Part shown: piece after piece, positions 1 through 13,200 of the stretch | How the letters are laid out: each line of letters opens with the position of its first letter | Numbering within the stretch: the first letter of the stretch is position 1 | Source of the DNA: Amblyornis subalaris | Taxonomy: Eukaryota; Chordata; Aves; Passeriformes; Ptilonorhynchidae | Direction of reading: 5' to 3' | NCBI GenBank assembly: GCA_018881555.1 | Contig: JACAXG010000054.1 | Coordinates: 1,674,001-1,738,000 of the forward strand | DNA: 64,000 bases | Position numbers and translations under genes: made by a program | Notes under the pieces: generated by a model | Seen by the model: only the letters and a program-made list of their open reading frames with translations | What the model was told of the DNA's origin: nothing | Database searches by the model: none

Positions 1-1148
1 TGCCTTAGGTTTACAGACATCCCATTAGCTTGAAGTGCTGTAGGATGCATGGCAGAGACAGATAATACCTCCTTGTAAGNCAGCCCAGAGTTAGCAAGGT
101 CAGTGAGCACACAAGTACAGTTATCCTGCTTCCGGATGTGTGAGCGATTTTGTCTACTACGTTTAGAAAGATCCACACTCACATGACATTGGATACACCC
201 ATTCCCTGGGGATAACTGGAAGCTGATTAGAGCAATCATAACCATAAAAACAAATATCTGTATCAATCTCATGACTTGTAAGTTTTCCTGTGCTCANAGT
301 CAAAGGGAGATCTTCTCTGGATTTTCTCTGACTGGAAGGTGACTAGCTACCCACAGCTGTTGGCTGTTCTTAGCTAAGGTTTGTGAATGGGTGCACATAC
401 CTTCACTTCAGTAAATCTAGCTTTTTCTTTTCTCCAAAGTGAACTTATCCATGCAGGTATACCACCAGCCCAGCAGCCAAGCTAAGCACTGCTGTACCTT
501 GCCATTCCCAAAACAGACAACACCTGGCCAGCCTGATGAATCAGCTTTGGAAACATGATCTTCAGGGTTCCCCCCATTCAGACTCAAAAGGANCAGCAAA
601 CACAACAGCCTACTGTACATGCCGATATGTCAAGCTCAGCTTTGCATTTGACTTCTTCTCTAGCCATAATTTTCACAAATACAATTAGCCACACAGACAT
701 TTTTAGATAATTTTAGAATTCCACATGAATGTCAATTATGTTTGTAGTCATTAAGCGCATTTTTCCAACATCAGCCAGTGCTTTAAGGACAAGTGTTAAA
801 CCAATGTCAACCATCAGAATTCTTCCCTGCCAACATAAAGACTTAGGAGACTTAGCAAATATATATATACAGTGTATTCTACTGTACAGAAGTTCACAGG
901 GAAAGAGCACTTTCAACACCATCCCAGTGACATTTGTTAAGAGGAAACATATTTCCAGCTATGATTAGAAGCAAGAGACTTTGAAGGAAGTATTTTATAC
1001 ATCAAACCATAAAAATGAACATGGCTGGTTCCTTTGGAGAAGATGATTTTTTTGCNGGGGTTTGGTTTGTTTGCAGTTTTGGGTGTTTTTCTGGTTGGTT
1101 GATTTTTTTAGCTGGTTGGTTTGTTGTGTTTGGTTTTTTTTTACCTAC
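1..1148 (-). other. SYNJ2 intron 13, partial: nothing further recognised
   Basis: I looked on the minus strand for the next synaptojanin exon (expected to encode a segment like MWGEQLQKAI and LVGVCLYIFVRPYHVPFIR). I did not find it, so exon 14 lies left of the window. A G/T-rich patch at about 1060-1140 is the pyrimidine-poor start of this intron seen from the plus strand. Confidence 0.7.
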
Positions 1149-1233
1149 CTGGCATTTACAATATTCCCTGCACTTAATTCAACCATCTCTTCAAATCCCA
1201 CTGCAAATATGTCAGGAGGGCAGTTATCATCAT
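1149..1233 (-). CDS. SYNJ2: SYNJ2 exon 13 (5-phosphatase domain)
   Basis: The 85-nt exon encodes [20 protein letters not shown] followed by AGNIVNA and two bases of Ser. [22 protein letters not shown] is near-invariant in synaptojanins, and its Glu residues belong to the metal/phosphate site region. The acceptor is ttccttcctgtcaacag|ATG and the donor is GCCAG|GTAGGTAA. With this acceptor the bird protein has about one more Asp than human before the DIF motif. Exon 14 is not visible in the window. Confidence 0.92.
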
Positions 1234-4200
1234 CTGTTGACAGGAAGGAAAAGTCATACCAGAATTACTATTTTGTTGTTTTTCTAACGACTTGTACTCT
1301 AATTTCTGTCAGAGATCCTTCCTGTAGTTCTAGCTTGTGTATCCCCTGCCAAGCCATACATATTCATAGATCCTTTAATCTAATCTCATAAAACAACCCC
1401 TGCAGTTCCTCTGAAATTTTTTCCTGCTTTTCTCCCACCAGTTGGTCTCCATCTCTCTTGCAGGAAGCAGTTCAGAGCAGAGCATTATACTGTAGCAATG
1501 TTAAGATCTCTCTCCCGCACCCCATTCATCACTAAAGCCACAACATCTCACTACCCACCATCTTTCATCCGCTCATCATTCTACCCAACGTGCCCTTCCT
1601 TTCTGACACGGATTCCTATGTAACTGAACTTCAGTGTCCGCACACCAGTATGTCACTTCCATCACAATGCCTTTAGTAAATTTATCTAATTGTTTAAGGA
1701 AGCCTTCAAAGTTTCTTCTTGCCTTCTTTCTTCCAAGCCCTTCTTAGATCACCCGCTCTCAAGGCTGGGTCACTCTAGAACACACTGACCCCTCCTTCCC
1801 CAGCCTGTCGACATTACTCTGGTAAAACACCAAAGATCAAATACTCTCATATAATAGCGTGAAGCAAATCTGTTGACCCATCAGGTCTGTCCATTGCCTA
1901 AAGGGTTTTTATTTTTTTGTAACCGTCATATGACCATGGTGACAGTAACTTAATTCAACATGAAGACCTAAATAGTAGAGAAACATAGGAACCTAAATCA
2001 GATCTGACTCAGAAAGCACGAATTAAAAGTAAAATATGCAGCAACTCTCTGTAGACACAAGGGTGAAACTAGCACGACAGCTAGCCTCCTTTACTGGCTT
2101 CACCAGACAGGCACTGTCACATGTGTATTTCCCATTAATAATTTGGGACATCTGTCTTTGAAGACTCACCCATTTGTGTAGGCACTGCACTGACATTCAC
2201 ACGGATACAGACATTTGCATGGTCGCACCCTAGCTCTGCCCATTCACATAACTCAGCTCTCTTCCAGAAGCTGCTTAGTCCTACTACATTATGGTTGCCT
2301 GTACCATGTAGTTCTGCGCCTCTGGTTCTCTCAGGGGAACACCTGGCAAGGCTAACACATGACAGGCTCTCAACAAATTTTAATATCATGGGCAGAGTCA
2401 NGTGCTAACACATCTGAAGTGTTTCTGAAATAGACTGGACTGATCACCTGCCTAAGCCGTTCAGAATACAGTGGTCTGCACTTAATCACATATCACACAG
2501 GAACTAAGAGTTCAAATGAGACAACTTGTATAAGGTAGCCCTTATACAAGGATTTGAGGAATGAATTCCTGAATCACAAGGTTAGGTACAGGACTAATCA
2601 TGTGATGCCTGCAGGAAGGTAAATGTTCCACTGTACCAACAAAAGTATGGGATTTGCCATAGATTTGCACCACTTCATTTTCAAATGACAGAATGTTCAC
2701 TTTTCATTTACCTAAAAATCTGTAAATCAATTGCAATATCTGACCCTATTCCATAAATAAGAAATTCAGCAGCCAATTTCAGCAAGTGACAAGCACAAGT
2801 TTTCTATACTGCTAAAGAAAAAGGAAATCACCTTAAACAAAGTAAATCTTTTTGTCTGATGGCTTTGATAGTAACATTTTCAGACAAGCTCAGAGTCCAG
2901 ATTGTACAGATATGTTTAGCTTCAGATAAGAGACCAAAGAGATGTTCTAATGGCACCTAAGCACGTAGCTCACACTCGTGATAATGAACAAAGAAGAAAG
3001 ATATGGAAGAAGAAAATGACATACAGAGCGCAGAATGGGCAGATACATCTCATGATGGCATGAAAGAGAGCTCTGAATTCTGATCTGCTGAAGGTTCAAA
3101 ACAGTCACATGGTATAGACTCAAGAGTTACTCTGATATCATGAGCTCTTCACACACCATTCCACTTTTGCAGGGAGCAGCACAAGCACAAAGGAGCTGAA
3201 TACACCCCTAAGGACTGACAGAAAATGCCCTCCAAGATGCACTGCCTTTGAAAGGTTGGTCAAATCTTGTGTCCCAACTCACTGTCTCTAGAGATGCCAG
3301 CAAATACTGCTTTACACATTTTGACTGTGAAGTCTTACCTTGAAATTCTGAAACTCCTGAGAGCTTGGGAGAATCCAGCAGCCAGTCTGTCAGCTCACTG
3401 GTACCAAGGATGTTGCTTCGAAACTGCTTTCCCCCATTCACGTTCCAGGTCCCCGTGGCAACACGAACACGCTTGAAGCTTGTGAATTCAAACTGACGCT
3501 CTGACATAGCCTTCAAAATACTTGGAGTTACTGACAGAAGAGGGGAGAGAGAAAGTTGGTGTGTAAAAGAAGAATGTGCTGTAAAAGGACAGAAACCATC
3601 CAGATAGCAGCAGCTCAGCCGCTGTGAAATAATGACATTACCCTAGCAGCAACAATACAAAAGGTAGGGAATAACTCCTACGGCAATGGCAATAGCTGCA
3701 AAATAACTGGGGTTGATGTCAGCAATTTCTCTTCCAGAAACCAGGCACCCTTTGAAAGCTTGCAAAGGGCTGGTCACTCACTTTCAGCATACATTTTTCT
3801 GTACTTCTTCAAATAGTAAACAAAAAAATTATTTTATCTCCCATAATCTTTTCAGTTTAGTCTATAGTAGTTTATAGTCTATAGTCTATAGTTTAACCCC
3901 ATTGGGCAACGGGTGTTTTAGTAGTGTTTGTCCCAGCCACTCGCTCCCTCCCTGCCCCTGCAGCGAAACAGGGGAGAGAATCGCAAGACTAAAAGTGAGA
4001 AAGCTCATGGATTGAGATAAAGGCAGTTTTATAGGACAGAAAATGGGAAAAAAAATGATAATAGAATTAGAATATACAAGTGTGGCACAATGCAGTTGAT
4101 CACTGCTCCCCACACAATGCCCAGGCAGTTCCAAAGCAGCAGCCCCCAGTGAGCTTCCCCCGGCCACCCCCCAAATTTATAAACCAAGCATGACATCATA

Positions 4201-7200
4201 TCATATAGAGTATCCCTTTGGCCAGTTGGAGTCAACTGTCCCGGCTGCATCCCCTCTCAGCCTCTTGTAGCCCTTCAGCCTTCTGAATGGGAGAGTATGA
4301 GAAGCTGCAAAGTCCTTGACTTAGAATAAGCACAATACAGCAACAACTAAAACCACCAGTGTGTCACCAACCTGCTGTGGTTTAAAACCGGTTGGCAACT
4401 AAGGACCACATACAACCACTCACTCGCTCATTAGTCTCATATTAAATCCAAAACTATACCAGACACTAGGAAGACAATGAACTTATTCCTGAAACCAGGA
4501 CAAGCAATCAAGCATGTCACAAGTTATGACTTAAACTGAAGCCCTGAGAAATTTAGAATGTGGAACGAAAGACAGAAAGCACAGAGACTCACATCAGTAC
4601 AAATCTAGAACTGTTGTGGCTCTCTAGCCTGGTCAGAACTCCTCATGGGAAACTGCTATATTCACTTATTTTTGCTGAGTATAGAAAATTAGCAGTGTGC
4701 TTTTGCTGTGTAAGCACCCGAAGTAAAGTTAATCTTTAACTACCCGACTTGCACTGGCAGTGAGGCATAGAGAAGTTATCTATATATTCCTTGTGGTCCG
4801 CATCAGAGAACAAGCCCAGGATTGAAGTGGTGCTGAATGATTCTCTGGAGTAAACTGACCATCCAATACTTCTTGTGGGTGAAATTATCCTATATTTTGC
4901 ACGTAAATATCTTCTCAGAGAGAGCTGCATTTATTCTAGATGGGTGCAAACAAATGTGTCTATGTTGTGGACTATCAGGAGCCTGGAATAAAGCAGGAAA
5001 TAAACCAAAATAACAGAGATGTGCCTTTAAAGATGCAAAAGGCTAAAAGCACATGCAAACAGCAAGGACAAAAATAAGGAGATAAAAAGGCTGAGTTCAA
5101 GAGACTTCCNCAAGACAAACTCAGACAGGACCAGACTGGGAATATAGCCCTAAAATCCTTCCCTCTGGTCCAATTCTAAACTGTCAGAGAATATAACTAT
5201 CAAAGAGCAGACAAACATACTCAAAANTTCAAAACAAAATATGAGAAATAAGCACAGTAGAATTTAAACACACAGAGTTGTGCTATGGTCACTTGAAAGT
5301 AGTGTTTTAAACAACAGATCTGTGCAAAAGTAGCTTATTTATTGATTTTTTTTTCAAAAGGGTACAATTGCTTATATCTGACAGCTAAAAGCAGACATAG
5401 AAGAAAAGCGAAGGATTTACACTGGCTTTACCCAGCAGTGCAGTTTGGTCCATCAGCATCTTGCCTTTGTCTGCATATTCCTCACTGAAGAAGTCACCCA
5501 TAAGCAGCAACTCGATGGCTTCCTGCTTTACTGCATCAAAGAAATTTGACTGGATGGTACGAGACACAGAGCGGGCACCATCCTTGAGCTTCCCAACCTA
5601 GGTCAGACAGGAATGATCAGTGCAAGTGACACTGAAGAGTAAATAGGATACCTTTCTTTACTTGTGAATAAATAGTTTTGCCATTTTCCTTACCTTATGC
5701 TTCCCCTCAAGAGCACGATTGCCACTAAATACTCTGCTCAGATTATGACCATTGAGAGTCCACATCTCCTTGTAGGATTCCACAAAGCGCTCAATTATAG
5801 GTTTGGAGTTCAAACCAAGGCTCTCTAATTGAGCAAGCAGTATCTGGATTAGATGAAGAAGAAGAAAAAAAAAACAAAAACAAACCAACATTGTTCTTAA
5901 ATGTGTTTATGCCTTTTCTCCTCAGTATTCCAGTCAGCACCGTTCTGTATCACAGAGCTGGCAAGACAGACTTGCATAACTGAGACTTATGCTCTCTTTC
6001 CTGTCTTTCCCANGGAACAGACAATGTATGCACTACAGGTATCCCACAGAAGTTCCTCTGACAAACTCACCTCCAGTGCAACGAAGGCCTGTACAGTATT
6101 AGTACGATCCAGGCAGTCCAAACAATTCAGTCGAAATGTACCTGTCTGCAGACTTTGGTAANCAAACACAAGAGGAGGGAGGAAAAAATGGTATATTACA
6201 AAATAACATTTAATCATGAGTTGACTGAACAAGATCATCAAATGTTCAGCCTGAATATACCCACCCACATTTTGATGGTGCAAGCACATTGTGCGTAATT
6301 TATTCCATTAACACATCTAATTACTTGACTACAACAGACAGTTGTCTGCAACACTGTATTAGCAAATCCATGCACNTGTAAATTTGCAGATTTTAAACAA
6401 TGGAGATGCAGTTAAGCCAANTAATTGATTTAGCACCAAGACTACACTTTGTCTCAAAATTGTATTTCAAGANGGTAATTTACGGTCATGGTCCAAACAC
6501 AGCAAGAAATCTGGGAATGCCAGNCCAAGCAGTGTCTGGGTACACTGGGACAGAGGGGCAGAGACACTCACCATGGACTTACATGCTCGCCCTTTGTGAA
6601 TATTCCAAAGTCTTCCCAGTGCAACTTCAGCTGAGGCCTCAGCAAATTTTCCAGTTTCTCAGTTTTCCCACCTTTTGCAAATTGGTGGTAGTCAAAGTTT
6701 ATCATGGGAGTGTCTTCCGCATGGGAAGAGGCCCATAGCAGTTTCTGTTTAGATAGAGAATGAAGGAAAACAAATCCTGCTCAAGCCACATGTAAGGATT
6801 GATANCAGCACGCTTTTATCATTGATAAGCCCTGATCATTAATCACACAGTTCACAGGGAATTTTGAAAGGCCAGACATGAAAAAAGCAATGAAGTTCCC
6901 TGTTTGTTTTCTTCACAGAAGTAAACCTGACTGTTAGACCCCAATTTTCCCACAGGGGAACTCAAACTGTAACTGCAAAGTATACATCAGAATTGTGCCT
7001 TGGCTGGTGGCAGCCCTGCAGCAGTGGGCTGCTGCTACCTCTGAGCATGAGGGTGGACAGCAAAAGCGATGCTCTAGGCAGGCTCAGGGAGAGGAAGTAA
7101 GACAGGAATTACATGTCAGGAAACGTACTATANAGTGTTTGTGGTAAACTGCAAAAGTGAAAGAAGAGGCACAAATAGCCTCACTATTTCATCTCCAATT

Positions 7201-10200
7201 TCAATGACCTCACATGCATTTCCGTATTCACCACAAATTTCATTAGGGTATCCGCAATAGACACAATAATATATCCTGTTCTCCACAAGGAAGCCAGAGA
7301 GAATTGTTATATTAAGTCCAAATATGCAAGCCTTTGTTTATTCCCTTGCCTCCTGCACATTATCATCNCAAGAGATGGATGCTTTTCTCCACTTACATTG
7401 TGACACACACTGGACAAAATAAATCTGATATTACATTAAAAGTGTACATGTATCAAGTAAGCCATTAAGCCTTCCCTGCAGAAACAAATTTAAAGGCAGT
7501 GCTTGGAAAGAGACCTGTAAAATGTATTTCATTAGACTGTTCCTGTTGACATCCCATTCTGCTCTTACAGATGCTAGCACTAGTAATGCACTTGAGGATG
7601 ACNTTTACCCACTGCCTTGGTGTAAATCATTGTCAGAGTATTCACAACTCTACACTATAGCCTTGCTTTTACTGTAAACATAATTACATCTGTTATAGGG
7701 AACGCTTATGAGAGAAACTGCATTTCCTGGGAACAGTATTGATTTTTGGTCTGGTAACAGCTGATTAGGTAACAGATAATGAATGGTAACCATGCCATTC
7801 TGATAAAGAGAGCCCAGCAGCAGTAATTATATTTTGAACCAAAAGTGATAAGAATTACTAAGATTGAAGCAAGAGCAGAGAGAAGAGGAAGAAATAAAAG
7901 CGAAAGAAAGATGGAGAAACTAATGACAGAAGAGGAGACAAGCTTGCAATCCTAATCACATCCCTATGAATTACTTTATTTTTAATTCAAGCCCTTTAAA
8001 ATCATCAAAGTANAATTAACTCTATAGTCTTTTGTAACATCCATTTCTTAAAACACAAAGGTTAAGAACTGACCAAGGAGTAATTTTGAATGAATATGAA
8101 ACTTNGGTTTTCAGTGTTGTCAGTCTAAATTCTTTCAGTTCACAGGGTATTTTCAGAGTTTATTTACTTTTAAAACAGGCAAAACAGGTCTTTATTTAAA
8201 TTAAATTAACAAATGCAAGGTCTTTATTCTAGAAATGCCCTGTTTCTGACTTAATTTCTGGGTGCATGATACTGGCTATAACACAGTCTTCAAGAATGTG
8301 AGAGTCTGAGAAAATATCAGTATTAAATTAACAACAAATATCATATTTGTATCCACATAAGTTATTTGAGCATTTCAGAACTGGTTATCTCTTACCTTTA
8401 AATTTTGTGGCGTTTGCAAAACAAACTAGAAAAACTATTTTAAAGAGAGGGAAAACAAAAGATTACAGAGGCTTAGCCTTGTCATGCAGAAATTCAGTAA
8501 GAAGGTGAAAACAGAAGCTTGGACCAGACTTCACTTCTATACCTTCCTCATTGCCTTGCAAGCTTTAGTCATAATCACTTTCTTTGGCCATATTCTGTAC
8601 AAGGGGAGACCTTTACTTTCCCATTTTCTGCTGGGGAATCAGATAGTCCTTCCCAGCTCTTTTGCAGGAGAAGGAAATGGTCACACAGAAAAACTGACAA
8701 ACAACTTGACACTCCTTGTCTAAAGTTCACTACTGCAACAGAGAGGGAAAGAAATTAGGCACTATTATTTAACTATGATTTTTATTTTGCTTAGTTTCAC
8801 ATAGTACACATTTCAACTCAGAACTGTTGATATCATTCTTTACCANTGATAAATAGATAGCACTTACTACAGGTGTGTACTTAAAGCATCCAATGATTAA
8901 TTTCAGGAACATGTACCCTGAAGTATCTATGTCAGTTTGCTAAAGCAACAGGTACTTAAGGAGGCAGACTTCCATCAATCTCCAGCAAGATACAGGCAGC
9001 TATTGCACGGCTGCAAATCCCACTCAGTGGCAATCTGTGGCTTCAAGTTCACCCTAGTTTTAAAAATCTAGCCATAAGAATGCTACACTAGAACTCAGCA
9101 CAGCTTTAATTCTACAATGCCTGACATCCTTGCTTTCAGGTATTAGTTGTGCCTTGGGACACCTAGGGGCCAGGAAAATCTTTCTCCATGTACCAAACTG
9201 TCGTCTGGTGCTCAGGCAGCCAATTCCCAACACAATCAGTGCAAGATAGGTATTTCCCATTACTATCAAAGCAAGACATCTTAGTGATGCTAGGTCACTA
9301 CACCCAGTGAGTGAGGCTCAGGGCCCGGCCCCCAGGCAGTTCTGACAATNCCCTGGGGCTCCTGACTGCATAGGCGGCTACATACTATGTCAAAGCTGAC
9401 CATGATTCATTTTTGCAAATGTGAACTACTCTTAAGAGTATTACGGCAATTTCTTTTTAAGTTTGGTTAAAGAGAGTGTAAATAAATGGATGAAGAAATA
9501 AGCAGAAAGGAAGTGCTGGAAATTAAGCCATGAGACTAAGCAGCACTATTCTCTCAGTATGTAAAATGTAGCAAAGAGTTAATGTCATTTCTTTACATAT
9601 ACTANTCATCACTTCCCGGGCCAGAAGGAAAACGGAAGAACATGGAGGCTCAAGAGAAATCAGCAGCTAAACAGAAAATGATTGCTTTTACCTTAAAAGC
9701 TCTGTTGAGCACCTCCTCTCCTCCTCTGCTTCCCAATAGGTTAACGATCACTTGTTTTCCATACTGCTCTTTCAGAAGCATCATATGCCTACAGCAAAAG
9801 TAACCATAAAGGTACTAAACAAAACCACGTTAAGTTGCCTACTACCATTTTCAAAGCACAGAAGTAGATATCACTGGTTGTTTCATCCAGTAGAAAGTTT
9901 CAGCCACACCATCTACAGACATCTTCCTCAGTTTCCTTGCAATCAATTATTAAAGTAAAAATGGTAAAAGTACACAATTAATAGATACAGTATTTCATAC
10001 TGAACTTAAAGAAAAAAGCATCTTAGGAAATAGGCCCCAAATCTTTTATGTCACTGTTAGCTTTGACATCGCCCTCTGTATGCTTCTACCTCTTGGCTGT
10101 GAGCCTGGGAACTACATAGGAAAGACAAGAAGAGAGGAAAACGTATTANACTTTAAAAGGAATTGCCCAGCATCTTGCAGGGCCAAGACTACTAAGAGTC

Positions 10201-13200
10201 AGCAGCAGCAGCAACGAGGCCTAGGACTCCAGTGCCAAGGCCAGANAGGTCCAAACACACGTCATAGGTGACAGGGTTCAAATATCTTTGAGCTACTGCA
10301 ACATTGAGACATTCACTCTGAACTCAAATCAAGCAAGATTAGCAATCATAAGAACTGCTGCACTGGATCAGAACGAAAGTCCTTTTAGCCAAGTCATCTG
10401 GCCCAGTTTCTTCAGGAAAAGCATAAAATAGGACAAGTATAAAGTGGGGTGCTTTTTTGGTCTGTGTCACAAAAATCTCAAAGTCTGACATTTAGGAACT
10501 CTCAAGTCACNAGCTTTTAGTCAGATGCTGAGACACCCATTCTCCCCTCAATACATCACTTTCAAGTTGGCATGCACGGACTACAGAAGCTGTGCTGGCT
10601 CATCAAGAAACAATTAGATCTTAAAGTTGATTTCCATCATGTACAAACAACACTGCAGTAGTACTTAGGAGGAAGCTGGATAGAAATAGACAAGGAAAGT
10701 AAACGCTCACAAAAATGAGAAGTTATTACATGCTGCAAAACGACATGTAATGGCAAAGTGTCAGAAAAACAGCAAGCNCACATCTTCTGGCATAACTCTT
10801 TAAATCCTTTAACCAAAAATAAGTTACACAGAAAACCATGGAAGGGGAGAAAAGAAAGAAGTCAACAGCACTGCCTTCAAGAAACATGGTTAAATATACT
10901 TTCTGGTGCATTCTTGATTCTGCAACTAGTTCTCTGTATGACGACTATCCCCATACAGTTGCACCCCTCTGATCCCAGCATCAAGATCCTACCTCTTTGC
11001 CAGTATTGCTTCCTTCCAACAAAACTACTGAAGCTCAAGTCACCTGTTTGAGTACTGTAAGCAAAGCTCCCTGAGGATTTCTCAGAGAGAGAGGATGCAA
11101 AAATATCTGCTAGCAAGATTACCATTTGTTTCTCACATGGTTAAATATAACAGGCTAAATTAACCCTCTCAGAAAAGCTGCAGCAGGTTGTTAAATTCCA
11201 GTGTACTTTTCCATATAAGCAGTCACTTATTCCTTGCCCATTTTCAAAGGACTGTCTTCGCAGATCAGTAAGCAGAGATACCCCTAACTTCATCTAACTT
11301 AAAAGTCACAAGGGAAAGAAGGAATAGTGCAAGTTGATCCTTACGTTCACGTTCCTTAGGAGAAAGCTATTCATTAGTTGCATTAGGGTGAGGGTTAAAT
11401 GGTCTTACAGATTTGTTCCTTCCTGAGGTACTCTGAATTTCATGGGCAGTACACGAGGATGCTGAATTAAGTTATTGTTTATTTCTTACATGAAATATCT
11501 CTGTTGTGGAATGCAAACCTCTAAGACGGAGCTTCGGGGACACTGGCAGGGCAAGTTATCATGGCACCAGATGGCCATGAGACCATGAATCTCAAAGGCA
11601 CTTGAATTGAGTAGGATTTAAGAGCCTTAAAAGCTTGGAGAATGTAGGCCAAGAACCTCTGGAGCAGGGAATGCTATGGTGCATATTCTCTTTAGATTCT
11701 AATCCCTGTTTTGGGTCTTCAGTGCTGCAAAACCATTAACAGTCACTTATGTCATGTTTGCTACCAGTTGCAGTAATTAAGAGGCTTTACTCAAAATCAA
11801 CATACACCCTGATCTGCCAAAACCAAACCAAACAGAAATTAATCATATGGTCTGGCACTTAGAAGGTGAAAATTTCCCACCGACCAAATTCTTCATGTGC
11901 TTTTCAGGCACTGTTCCCATGGATATCAGTAGAAACATGCCCTTAGAGGACAGCCCTTCATAGTCAGACATTCGAAGAAATCAAGCTAATGTATNTATTT
12001 TTCTACAGTTTCCAGCTGACAAACAGAGTCTTAATTGTTTAAAAAGGTTTACAAGACAGCCTTTGCATAAAATAGAAAACATCAGCATAATAGCATCATA
12101 CAACACTGGGCATTGAACAAGGTACTGCTATTTCTGTATAGGAGTAAAACAAGGAGGATGAAAACCAAATCCAGAATGGAGAGAAAGTAGAACTCTTTAA
12201 CTACCTGNGTTATAGTAGTAAAGCACATGTATTCTGTGTACCATAAGTGTAAACTCACATTTGTTGGCTCACAAAGGGTTACACAAACCCCTTTTTTGCA
12301 TATCACTCAGTATTTCTAAGCTTTTACAGAAACAAGCGGGAGGACCAAACTAATTCAATTACCACTGAAAACAAGAAGGAAAAAGGCAAAAAAATAAGTG
12401 ACTAAATTAAGGAAACCAATTTAATAAAGTGGGAGGACTGGCCACATCATCTGAGAGATGTTCCACATCTCAGGATTTTCTAGGAAGACAAAGTTGTGGT
12501 GTCTTGGTTACATGCCAGGGTGCTGTGTTACCGCCAAAGTGGAATGAAACTTACCTGTCAAAGGCAGGTGCATTGGCTTCCAGACCTCTGTTAAGCCTTA
12601 GATGGCGGGAACCAACCTAAAATAAAATATTAGAAAAACAAGAAAGAGAAAAAATTTCTTAAAATGCTAGTGTCTTAAATCACTAGATGTCTCCCTTTTT
12701 CTTTCAGAGAAAAACATCTTTTTTAACAGCACCAGACACCTCTAACAGACTCCAACCACCCCCACACATTAACACTCCCCTTAATACAAAAGCCCCAGCT
12801 TTTATTAGGCAACATTTACAACTACAAGTGAAAACACAATTACCATTAAGCAAAGGGATACCTACACATCTTTTTATGGCCAAATAAACCACATCTCTTT
12901 GCCAGCTTCCTCTTGCAAATAGCACATACTGCCTCACACAAGTATTCTGTGAGCCCAGCATTCTTACTGCCCTTGCCTTGGTAGAAAAGGCTGCACTTAC
13001 ACCAGTTCTATGGGTTGTGTATCCAGAGGTCTTTAAAAAGTATCAGAACAGTGATTCAAAAATATGAAGGAGGAAATTCTGTGCCAGCAAACTAACAGGA
13101 CTTTTAATACGGATAATATTTTAATATTATATTTTAATATTAAAATATGGATAATTTTAATAAAGTAGCCTCAAGCTCCTTTTGAATGTTAGCTACTGTT

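Larger units (their letters stand above)
3531..5431 (-). other. SYNJ2 intron 11
   Basis: About 1.9 kb between exons 11 and 12. It contains the rearranged LTR at 3855-4502; the rest is unremarkable AT-rich sequence. Confidence 0.85.

Noticed and set aside
6140..6147. Alternative acceptor ctgcag|ACAGG for SYNJ2 exon 9
   Set aside because: Joining exon 8 to it produces a stop. The acceptor at 6152 keeps frame and the family length.
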